64,000 nt of DNA from Isoetes taiwanensis (taxonomy: Eukaryota > Streptophyta > Lycopodiopsida > Isoetales > Isoetaceae): NCBI GenBank assembly GCA_021234155.1, contig JAJEKV010000051.1, forward strand, positions 6,544,761 to 6,608,760, written 5' to 3'. Position 1 is the first letter of the stretch. Each line of letters starts with the position of its first letter. The translations under genes were made by a program, and so were the position numbers. The notes under the pieces are model-generated. The model was not told the DNA's origin and did not search any database. It was given only the letters and a program-made list of their open reading frames with translations. Of this stretch, positions 55,309 to 64,000 are shown in pieces.

Positions 55309-55771
55309 CTCTTTGCCAAGTTCTCTAAGTGCAAGTTTGCCACTCCAAAGGTGGATTATTTGGGACATGTCATTTCAGCAGAGGGAATTGCTACCGATCC
55401 AGCAAAGATAGAGGCAGTGAAGGATTGGCCCATTCCAGGAAATGTCTCAGAGGTCCGAAGTTTCTTAGGATTGGCAGGATATTATCGAAAATTTGTTAAG
55501 GATTTTGCAAAGATTGCCGCACCCCTTACTGATCTCACAAAGCATGACAAGGTAAAGGATTGGATTGAGCATTGGAAAGCAAAGGTCCAGGGAAGTTTTC
55601 AGAAGCTTAAGGATGCTTTAACGTCAGCACCAGTCCTCACATTGCCCGACCCTAAAAAGGATAAACTAGTGACAACGGATGCCAGTAAAATTGTTACCGG
55701 TGGATTCCTAATGCAGGAGGGGAGGGTTATTGCCTATGATTCAAAGAAAATGAACGAGACGGAGCAGCGAT
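55309..55771 (+). pseudogene. RT connection and RNase H N-part, cut by LTR array
   Basis: [40 protein letters not shown] and RNase [21 protein letters not shown], then [12 protein letters not shown] up to 55,771. The RNase H gene is interrupted here by the 55,772-59,574 array. The residues after the array (from 59,580) continue the same motif in phase. Confidence 0.93.
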
Positions 55772-56393
55772 TGATATGGTGCTCGGGGGAGTGGCTTTAC
55801 ATGGAACAATATTTATTGATATGATCAAGTAAGAAAGCCATCTAGTATATCTAAGCTTGCTATTATCAAAGGGAGAGCTAAAAATAAACCTTGACCTTTA
55901 TTTAGAAGCAAAAAGGCAAAAAAAGGTGTTGTTACCTATAAATAAAAGGACAACTTTGAGACGTGATATCTCCGCGACCACAACTCAGAAATCGGCGATC
56001 CTTACCTTGCTGGAAAGCCCTTGAAGTCTAGTTTTCAGATTAGGCATAGTTGCCTATAGATTCCTTACGGTTTGAAAGTTATGCCCAGAAAGGTGCATAG
56101 GGGTATAAGTTGACTGCACAACTAGATCTGCTTCTTCCTATGTTGATGATGTGCCTAGCCTTACCTTCTAGTATCTTCTCTTGTTCCTTGCTTGATCATA
56201 TCATTAGAAGGAGTTCATGTAACACCAGTGGTTGGTGGCTAGAAAGAGTTTGTTCTTATACAGTCTTGCGGAGTAGCTTGACTTGGTGATATCTCTTCTA
56301 GTTGGTCCGGTTGGGTGGTAAAACGAGTACCCTGTGGTATTTTGCTTTCTAATAAGTTGATGAATTTGCAGGTTGAATAGAGCATTCGTAACA
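55772..56393 (+). repeat. Array LTR 1 (622 bp)
   Basis: TG...CA termini, followed by the primer site at 56,396-56,409. Confidence 0.95.
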
Positions 56394-57363
56394 ATTGGTA
56401 TCAGAGCCCAGTTCCGGTCTTTACCAGCGGAGCTGTGGGTGATGGAAGGCGTTGGAAATTTAAGTGGCTAAACAGCACAAGAGGTCCAAGAGGGGTAAAT
56501 TGCAAATAGGTTACCTCTTGTCTGGTATGAAATTGATGTTTAGGGATTGTGATTAGAGTCGTTAGATATTTCTTATTGCATCCTTATGGTTGAGGTTGGT
56601 GCCTCAAGGTTGGAAAGAGTTGGTGCTCTTGACCAAGTGATTGGAATGAGCGTATGCCAGGTCCACGATTGGAATGAGCGGATGCCATGTCCAAGAGATT
56701 GGAATGAGTTGGTGCTCATGTCCATGTGAATAGAATGTTTGTTATTCCTGATGTTCGCAGGTCTTCTGGTTGGTGCTGGAGATTGCAAACTGGAATGGAG
56801 ATTGGTTAGAAGTTGGTGCTTCTGGTGGAGGTTAGTAAACATTTTGTTGAGACAAATTAAGTTGATGTTCAATTTGTAGTTTTTGGAGACCTTCTCGAGG
56901 AAATAAGTTTATTCTTGAGAATGGAAGGGGAAAATATCTTTTTTGTTCAAGTTGAATGATGATGTTTAACTTGAAAAACTGGAAAGGGCTGGGAATGCCA
57001 TGACTGTTCAAGTGAGGGACGCCTACTTGATGGATCAGTATGGAGATTTTTCTGTCCAAGCGTGGACCCTGCCTTGGAGGATCAGAAAAAGAACATTCCT
57101 AGGAGGACAAGATTGGTCCCAAGAAGAGAAAGACTAATATGCTTTTCAGAAATTGATTGGAGATCAATTTTGAAAACGGAGGTTTGATGGTTTTCTTTCA
57201 GGTTTAATGGTGATCGAATACGATTAGTCTTGAGTCGGAAAGGAAAGAAAATTGTTTCCGCAAGACAGATGATCGAGGACGATCAGTCTTGAGACGGGAA
57301 GGAATTGTTAAGACCCATAAAGGCGATGATCGAGGGGCGATCGGTCTTGACAAGGGAAGGAAT

Positions 57364-57983
57364 TGATATGGTGCTCGGGGGAGTGGCCTTACATGGAACA
57401 ATATTTATTGATATGATCAAGTAAGAAAGCCATCTAGTATATCTAAGCCTTGCTATTATCAAAGGGAGAGCTAAAAATAAACCTTGACCTTTATTTAGAA
57501 GCAAAAAGGCAAAAAAAGGTGTTGTTACCTATAAATAAAAGGACAACTTTGAGACGTGATATCTCCGCGACCACAACTCAGAAATCGGCGATCCTTACCT
57601 TGCTGGAAAGCCCTTGAAGTCTAGTTTCCAGATTAGCATGGTTGCCTATAGATTCCTTACGGTTTGAAAGTTATGCCCAGAGAAAGGTGCATAGGGGTCT
57701 AAGTTGACTGCACAACTAGATCTGCTTCTTCCTATGTTGATGATGTGCCTAGCCTTACCTTCTAGTATCTTCTCTTGTTCCTTGCTTGATCATATCATTA
57801 GAAGGAGTTCATGTAACACCAGTGGTTGGTGGCTAGAAAGAGTTTGTTCTTATGGTCTTTAGGAGTAGCTTGACTTGGTGATATCTCTTCTAGTTGGTCC
57901 GGTTGGGTGGTAAAACGAGTACCCTGTGGTATTTTGCTTTCTAATAAGTTGATGAATTTAGGTTGAATAGAGCATTCGTAACA
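57364..57983 (+). repeat. Array LTR 2 (620 bp), central
   Basis: Serves both as 3' LTR of the first unit (polypurine tract just before it) and as 5' LTR of the second (primer site at 57,986). Confidence 0.95.
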
Positions 57984-58950
57984 ATTGGTATCAGAGCCTA
58001 GTTCCGGTCTTTACCAGCGGAGCTGTGGGTGATGGAAGGCGTTGGAAATTTAAGTGGCTAAACAGCACAAGAGGTCCAAGAGGGGTAAATTGCAAATAGG
58101 TTACCTCTTGTCTGGTATGAAATTGATGTTTAGGGATTGTGATTAGAGTCGTTAGATATTTCTTATTGCATCCTTATGGTTGAGGTTGGTGCCTCAAGGT
58201 TGGAAAGAGTTGGTGCTCTTGACCAAGTGATTGGAATGAGCGTATGCCAGGTCCACGATTGGAATGGCGGATGCCATGTCAAGAGATTGGAATGAGTTGG
58301 TGCTCATGTCCATGTGAATAGAATGTTTGTTATTCCTGATGTTCGCAGGTCTTCTGGTTGGTGCTGGAGATTGCAAACTGGAATGGAGATTGGTTAGAAG
58401 TTGGTGCTTCTGGTGGAGGTTAGTAAACATTTTGTTGAGACAAATTAAGTTGATGTTCAATTTGTAGTTTTTGGAGACCTTCTCGAGGAAATAAGTTTAT
58501 TCTTGAGAATGGAAGGGGAAAATATTTTTTTTGTTCAAGTTGAATGATGATGTTTAACTTGAAGAACTGGAAAGGGCTGGGAATGCCATGACTGTTCAAG
58601 TGAGGGACGCCTACTTGATGGATCAGTATGGAGATTTTTCTGTCCAAGCGTGGACCCTGCCTTGGAGGATCAGAAAAAGAACATTCCTAGGAGGACAAGA
58701 TTGGTCCCAAGAAGAGAAAGACTAATATCTTTGTTCGAAATTGATTGAAGATCAATTTTGAAAACGGAGGTTTGATGGTTTTCTTTCAGGTTTAATGGTG
58801 ATCGAATACGATCAGTCTTGAGTCGGAAAGGAAAGAAAATTGTTTCCGCAAGACAGATGATCGAGGACGATCAGTCTTGAGACGGGAAGGAATTGTTAAG
58901 ACCCGCAAGGCAGATGATCGAGGACGATCAGTCTTGACAAGGGAAGGAAT

Positions 58951-59574
58951 TGATATGGTGCTCGGGGGAGTGGCCTTACATGGAACAATATTTATTGATA
59001 TGATCAAGTAAGAAAGCCATCTAGTATATCTAAGCCTTGCTATTATCAAAGGGAGAGCTAAAAATAAACCTTGACCTTTATTTAGAAGCAAAAAGGCAAA
59101 AAAAGGTGTTGTTACCTATAAATAAAAGGACAACTTTGAGACGTGATATCTCCGCGACCACAACTCAGAAATCGGCGATCCTTACCTTGCTGGAAAGCCC
59201 TTGAAGTCTAGTTTCCAGATTAGCATGGTTGCCTATAGATTCCTTACGGTTTGAAAGTTATGCCCAGAGAAAGGTGCATAGGGGTCTAAGTTGACTGCAC
59301 AACTAGATCTGCTTCTTCCTATGTTGATGATGTGCCTAGCCTTACCTTCTAGTATCTTCTCTTGTTCCTTGCTTGATCATATCATTAGAAGGAGTTCATG
59401 TAACACCAGTGGTTGGTGGCTAGAAAGAGTTTGTTCTTATACAGTCTTGCGGAGTAGCTTGACTTGGTGATATCTCTTCTAGTTGGTCCGGTTGGGTGGT
59501 AAAACGAGTACCCTGTGGTATTTTGCTTTCTAATAAGTTGATGAATTTGCAGGATGAATAGAGCATTCGTAACA
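58951..59574 (+). repeat. Array LTR 3 (624 bp)
   Basis: Preceded by GGGAAGGAAT, followed by GCGAT. Confidence 0.95.
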
Positions 59575-59579
59575 GCGAT

Positions 59580-61054
59580 ACCCTACCCATGATCAGGAAT
59601 TGTTAGCCGTTGTCCGTGCTCTGCGGATATGGAGACACTACCTTCTTGGTAGAAGATTCCAGCTGGATACGGATCATCAGAGTCTCCGTCATCTAACAAC
59701 CCAGCCCAATCTCAATCTCCGTCAGAGAAGATGGATGGAGTTTCTCGAGGAGTATGATTTTGAGATTATGTATAAGCCTGGGAAACACAATGTGGTTGCG
59801 GATGCGTTGTCACGCCATCCCTTGGTAACCCGAACCCATTGTAATGCAATTTCCACACTCACCAGTGAGTTTGGGAAACAGATAGAACAAACCTTGGCCA
59901 CAGATCCCGAGTTCCGTGATATATGGGATAGTTTGAATAGGGAGGCACGCACGGGTAAAGAACGTGAAGCCTTCCGTTCGTATAAGAAAGAGGGCAACTT
60001 GTTATATTACAAGGATAAGTTGTGTGTACCTGAGACTTCAGGAGTACGTAAGCTAATTCTCCATGACACGCACAACAGCCCTATAGCTGGACATGCAGGT
60101 TTTATGAAGACCTACTTTAAAATCCGCTCCAGTTATTTCTGGCCTTCTATGAAGAAGGACATTGCTAGGTACATTAGGCAGTGTCAGGTGTGTCAGCAAA
60201 CCAAGGCTGAGCAATTAAGGATTCCAGGAGAGTTGCAACCACTGGACGTGCCCAATGCTAAGTGGGAAGTGATAACCATGGATTTCATTGTGGGCCTTCC
60301 ACGTACTCTCCGTGGATATGATGCATTGATGGTAGTGGTTGACAAATTGTCAAAAATGGCTCATTTCTTGCCATGTCGCACCACGGACACAGCCTTCGAT
60401 ACCGCTCTGCTATTTGCAAAGGAGATCTTCAGATTGCACGGAATGCCCCGAGTTATTGTATCCGACAGGGATCCCAAATTCGTAAGTGCATTCTGGAAAG
60501 ATTTCTTTGCCACCATCCAGACCAAGCTTGCTATGAGTACGGCATATCATCCTCAGACGGATGGTCAAACAGAGCGTACCAATCGCATTATAGAGGATAT
60601 GCTACGAAGTTATGTGTGGAGTAAGCAATCCCAATGGGCTGACTATATTTATCTGGTTGAATTTGCCTATAACAGTATGAAGCAGGAATCTTCCAGAATG
60701 TCTCCCTTCATGATAAATTATGGTTATCAATGCCTTACTCCAGACACATGGCATAACCCCGTTTCCAAAGTGGAGGTTTCTCAACAACTCCTCTTGGAAA
60801 TGCAAGCTTTGGTTGAAGAAGTTCGTGGCTACTTATTGGCTGCACGCAATCGTCAGAAGAGTCTAGCCGATAAGCGCAAAACCCCACGAGTCTTCCAGGT
60901 GGGTGAATCGGTTTGGCTTAAGATTAAGGTAAAACAAGCCAAGCTTAAGATTGGTAACTGCAAGAAGCTGGCACCCAGATGGGCTGGGCCGTTCAAAATC
61001 ACTGAACGTGTTGGGGAACAGGCATATCGCCTGGAATTGCCCCCCCCCCCCGCT
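59580..61054 (+). pseudogene. Chromovirus RNase H C-part and integrase
   Basis: RNase H resumes as HDQELLAVVRALRIWRHYLL, QLDTDHQSLRHL and NVVADALSRHP. Integrase: zinc domain HNSPIAGHAGFMKTYFKIRS ... YIRQCQVCQQTKAE; core MDFIVGLPRTLRGYD (first D) near 60,280, VSDRDPKFVSAFWKDFF (second D) near 60,460, and AYHPQTDGQTERTNRIIEDM (catalytic E) near 60,545; C-terminal WLKIKVKQAKLKIGN and LAPRWAGPFKITERVGEQAY. The frame is intact from 59,600 to a 12-base C run at 61,039-61,050, where it slips and stops at 61,057. Acts on element cDNA in the nucleus. Confidence 0.93.
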
Positions 61055-61524
61055 TGAAGATCCACAAGGTCTTTCATGTCAGCCTTCTAAAGCAGCACAC
61101 CCCAGATCCAGAGGAGATCTTGGATACACCCACCCTACTTGAAATGACAGAAGAGCATTTAGATATAGTGCCTGAAGCTCTTCTTGATCGAGCATATAAA
61201 CAGACCAGAAGGACACAAATGCTGCAATACTTGGTCAAGTGGAAACACTTGCCAATTGAGGATGCTACGTGGGTGATGGAAATAGACCTTGAGAAGCACT
61301 ATCCGGACTTCATGCACGAATCTCAAGGCCGCACCATCAACGATGTTATTAACCCCGCTCCCGGCGGTAAGCTTGAAGGCTTGATTCGCCAGGAATCATG
61401 CAGTAGAGGGGTAGATGCATCGTACTTGATAATAGTTACCGATGATGGGATCACCTTCGTCTTCCCTAGGACGTGGTGTACTGTCAATGTGGACATGACC
61501 GCGAATTGCTTGGAAAGCATGTAG
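61054..61524 (+). pseudogene. Integrase tail with chromodomain
   Basis: The frame after the C run reads IHKVFHVSLLKQHTPDPEEI and then a chromodomain: ALLDRAYKQTRRTQMLQYLV, KWKHLPIEDATWVMEIDLEK, HYPDF (about 61,175-61,315). This places the element among chromoviruses, whose chromodomains can direct integration to methylated-H3 chromatin. The first aromatic-cage position is not clear (AYKQ), so binding may be weak or altered. A further 65 residues after the domain end at a TAG at 61,522-61,524. The frame relation to integrase depends on the C-run length. Confidence 0.9.
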
Positions 61525-61987
61525 TTGATAGGCTGCGTTCATCTCGGCTATAATGGGAATTTGACCATTCCTTACGCCGCAATGAATTGCGAACCTTCCC
61601 TCGTAGATAGATTTTCATTTATTCTTATAGGGGGTGGTCCCTTCAACCACAACCTAAATATTTATCTATATATACTGATATATTGACATGTGCAGGCCAG
61701 TGAGCAGTACGTGACCTGCCCATGTATAGAGGGTTGCTGATGACCCGACTTCTCCAGTTTTACGTTGTTTACCAGTCTTGTCCTTTTGTTACTCTGGTGT
61801 GATATTGGACTTCGGTCCTTGAACTATTTTCTTATGAGGATCATGTGAAATGCACCTCGGTGCTTAAACTGTTTTTAAACTTTAAAGTTTTCAATGTATT
61901 ATCTTCGGAAATAAGGAATTCCCTTCCTTCGTAATATAGTTTTCTATTTTTGTATCTAACCCCAATGCTGAGGACAGCATTATTTCT
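61525..61987. other. 3' untranslated region of the chromovirus
   Basis: Non-coding; contains GAGGACAGCATTATTTC before the polypurine tract, a block also found before the LTR at 10,680. Confidence 0.75.
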
Positions 61988-62000
61988 AAGGAGGGGAGAA
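61988..62000 (+). promoter_or_regulatory. Polypurine tract
   Basis: AAGGAGGGGAGAA immediately before the 3' LTR; plus-strand priming site. Confidence 0.85.
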
Positions 62001-62380
62001 TGTGACGTTCCAAGTAGTTATACGGTATGTGTATAAATATACTGACACGTCACCCAGTAAAGGTACGCCACCCTGGGGTATTGTAACCTAGGGGGTTGAC
62101 ATAAAAGGGATTAAATTAAATCATTAAGGATAATAACCTATAATTAAGGGATTAATATCTAAATGGGTTAATTAAGTTGATTAATGCTTTGGGAAGGCGC
62201 TACCTGGCCTAAATCGATTGGCCAGCATGGGGAATTCCAAATTGGGCCATCAACTTGACCCCTATCCCTAATTGACCCCCCTAATCGACCAAGAGGAGCA
62301 GCAGCTGAGCGCCCACCTTTGCAAAGCGCCCAATTTACTTGTGTGTCCAGTGCTGAGCGCCCAAGTCCAGGGAAGATGGA
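62001..62380 (+). repeat. 3' LTR, truncated at 380 bp
   Basis: Matches 46,662-47,048 up to GGGAAGATGGA and is then replaced by CACTACC. Confidence 0.93.
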
Positions 62381-62972
62381 CACTACCACCCCAAAACTGG
62401 GTCCACATGTTGTTTTTCAGTGTCTTTTTTGCAAAAAAAAAACAACACAAAAAAACTACGTGTTGTTTTTTGTCCGGATTTGCTAGAAATGACGTGTAGT
62501 TTTTAGCAAAATTTTTATACATGTAGTTTTTGTTGCCAGAAGTCTACGCATAGAGTTTTGTCAAAATTATCTACACGTAGGAATTAACGTATATTTCTAC
62601 ATGTTGTTTTAAAAATAGCTGTAGTTTTCAAGCGTTGCTTTCTTCAAAATTAGACATGTGGTTCGTAATAAAACTTAAAAGGTCCACATGTTGTTTTTAA
62701 CTGTTGTTTTGTCAAAAAGCAACACTAAAAAACCATGTATAGGATTTTGTCCGACTTTGCTAAAAACTATGCGTAGTTTTCTGATTTTTCTTTTAATTAT
62801 GTTGTTTTCAAGTGTTGGTCCTTCAAAAAATGATATATGGTTTTGAGAAGCAATGTATTTTTTCAAAAATAGGTGTTGTCTTTTAGTATTATTTTACATA
62901 AAATGCACATGTGGTTTTATAGAATTTTCAATAAACAACATGTCAAATAAATATTTTTAAGTGTTGTTTTCT

Positions 62973-63023
62973 CCCGATTGGGTTCCGTGGACGTTAAAAA
63001 TTTCGTCCTTCCTTCCTTCCTTC
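62973..63023 (+). mobile_element. LINE 3' tail fragment (about 50 bp)
   Basis: CCCGATTGGGTTCCGTGGACGTTAAAA followed by CCTT repeats matches the last bases of the LINEs at 45,430 and 36,050, including the microsatellite tail: an extremely 5'-truncated LINE insertion. Confidence 0.75.
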
Positions 63024-63734
63024 AATAAACAACATGGTATTAAATGACATGACATGGCATTAAAAAAAACAATACGTTGAAAATTTGAAAATTGTATTAT
63101 TTTTTACCATAATATCTAAAATTAACTATGGTCTTTAAGCATTGTTTTATTACTTTCACTATTGTTAGAATCTTATTAAAGTTGTTTTTAGCTCTGATAT
63201 AATTGTTGTTTTCAGGCCAGTGGTGTTTTATTTACCATTCTTTTTGAATTTTTTTATCACAGCCAAGATCAAGATAAAATACTCCACAAATTTAAGAAAA
63301 CTCTCATTGGCTCTATCATTTTCATGGCTTTCAACCTTAAAATCAGCATTTACAGAGCCAAACTCTGTAATCTACACATCCAGTTTGGGAATATACATAT
63401 GATATACTGCATTAGATTCTTAAGATTGGATTCTTCTTAAGGAATGTCTGTAATTATCTCCTGCTGGACCGATCACCACACAACAGTGCTATACATTTGA
63501 TTCAACTTGTGAATCAAATAGGGAAAGTCGAAGGCAGAAGAGCCAAGTATGAATAAATCCGATGCATGAATCTGCAAAAAAAAAAAGGATTAATAGTGCA
63601 GTCTTTGAGGATAGAATAAATCTGGAAGAATGAGACGGTGTAAGAACAATAAGAATGTTTCTCAGAGTTGGGATGATTTTGAATGAATGAAATATTTGAC
63701 AGATTGAAAAGACTGCAGAAATGAATGAATGACT

Positions 63735-63917
63735 GGTAAGTGTTGCAGCAGGCAAGGGCATGAAAAAATCCTGTGCAATTACACATGGAGGAGGCACTTT
63801 TATGGCCCTCAACTCCTGCAGTTCCTTCCGCAACCTCCTGTTTTCTTCTGTCAAGCTTTCACAGCATCTCTTCAGCAGCTCACAGTCAATTTCAGTCTGT
63901 TTCAGCTTGGTCCTGAT
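63735..63917 (-). pseudogene. HD-Zip class II transcription factor exon (leucine zipper part)
   Basis: A pyrimidine tract ending ATCAG at about 63,918 precedes an exon reading [38 protein letters not shown], then [17 protein letters not shown]-Zip II proteins have exactly this homeodomain-adjacent zipper, with leucines every seven residues, and a following MPAATLT-type segment before the CPSCE redox motif. Here the CPSCE motif is missing: the sequence turns to SHSFIS after ATLT. The homeodomain exon would lie beyond 64,000. It may be a host gene fragment captured by the CACTA element or the 3' end of a resident gene; the missing CPSCE end favours a fragment. Confidence 0.85.
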
Positions 63918-64000
63918 AAAAAAAAAACCCACAAATCTTTAGAAACCTTCTCAGATACTTACACAATAACTTTTCTTCTATAAACTTCGCAAAAAACTTA

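Larger units (their letters stand above)
55772..59574 (+). mobile_element. Small non-coding LTR element in tandem array (3 LTRs, 2 interiors)
   Basis: LTRs at 55,772-56,393, 57,364-57,983 and 58,951-59,574, each TGATATGGTGCTCGG...CATTCGTAACA; interiors of about 970 bp at 56,394-57,363 and 57,984-58,950. Each interior starts with an initiator-Met primer site (TGGTATCAGAGCC at 56,396 and 57,986) and ends with a polypurine tract AAGGGAAGGAAT. GCGAT flanks the whole array (55,767-55,771 and 59,575-59,579). The interior has no gag or pol. It is a non-autonomous TRIM/LARD-like element mobilised in trans. LTR1 differs from LTR2 and LTR3 by shared small changes, while LTR1 and LTR3 share a TACAGTCTTGCG segment absent from LTR2. 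Confidence 0.95.
46662..62380 (+). mobile_element. Chromovirus carrying a histone H3-like ORF and three extra ORFs
   Basis: 5' LTR 46,662-48,259, primer site 48,261, leader, ORF1 with histone H3 (48,961-50,288), ORF2 (50,551-50,838), ORF3 (50,910-51,929), ORF4 (52,123-52,662), gag (53,081), protease, RT, RNase H, integrase and chromodomain to 61,524, polypurine tract 61,988-62,000, and 3' LTR 62,001-62,380 truncated by CACTA. The LTRs differ at about six positions plus one indel over the shared 380 bp. A 3.8-kb array of another LTR element interrupts RNase H. Few lesions are present in gag-pol: stops at 54,340 and 55,306 and frameshifts near 53,770 and 61,040. Typical chromoviruses put gag right after the leader; the extra 4.8 kb is unusual. 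Confidence 0.9.
62381..64000. mobile_element. CACTA (En/Spm) transposon, left end
   Basis: Starts CACTACCACCCCAAAACTGG exactly where the LTR match stops. The next 600 bp hold many subterminal copies of an ACATGTTGTTTTT/ACGTGTAGTTTTT motif in both orientations, as usual in CACTA elements. The last three LTR bases (GGA) would be the target duplication. The right end and transposase are outside the window, so its true extent to 64,000 is assumed. Confidence 0.75.

Overview
The window is nuclear DNA of a land plant. The evidence is a long intronless PLS-class pentatricopeptide-repeat (PPR) gene, an HD-Zip class II fragment, plant-type Ty1/copia, Ty3/gypsy and CACTA elements, and initiator-tRNA-Met primer sites. 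Density of nested repeats and the style of the PPR gene suggest a large-genome seedless plant such as a fern; that is inference, and no single sequence proves it. Only one gene looks like an ordinary intact host gene: the PPR gene at 32,981-35,659 (minus).

Layout. 1-545 is a gypsy RT remnant. 545-10,628 is a copia element (minus) with one LTR, split inside gag by a 7.4-kb terminal-inverted-repeat DNA transposon (2,200-9,628). That transposon has a perfect TGCA duplication, a multi-exon transposase (minus) and, convergent to it, decayed genes including an FCP1/NIF-like phosphatase. 10,629-12,271 is the 3' end and LTR of a chromovirus-like element. A minus-strand chromovirus (12,276-29,100) is broken by LINE B (about 13,095-15,112) and LINE A (15,435-26,456). 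LINE A in turn contains a complete 8.55-kb gypsy element (15,964-24,517) with 875-bp LTRs and an AACAT duplication. 29,100-32,980 has no clear gene but three GC-rich foldback hairpins; a fourth lies at 40,084-40,181. 36,040-39,055 is a GC-rich decayed LINE (minus). 40,440-46,661 holds two decayed LTR elements and a LINE 3' end.

46,662-62,380 is the most interesting unit: a chromovirus (gag, protease, RT, RNase H, integrase, chromodomain) with about 4.8 kb of extra coding sequence between primer site and gag. The first extra ORF ends in an unmistakable histone H3 fold; three further ORFs are unrecognised. Its RNase H region is interrupted by a tandem LTR-internal-LTR-internal-LTR array of a small non-coding LTR element (55,772-59,574) flanked by GCGAT. 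Its 3' LTR is cut at 62,381 by the left end of a CACTA transposon, whose interior includes a LINE tail and an HD-Zip II exon.

Relative order of events follows from nesting: minus chromovirus before LINEs A and B; LINE A before the 8.55-kb gypsy element; copia before the TIR transposon; H3-carrying chromovirus before the small LTR array and before CACTA. Nearly all transposon genes carry stops or frameshifts, so most are annotated as pseudogenes.
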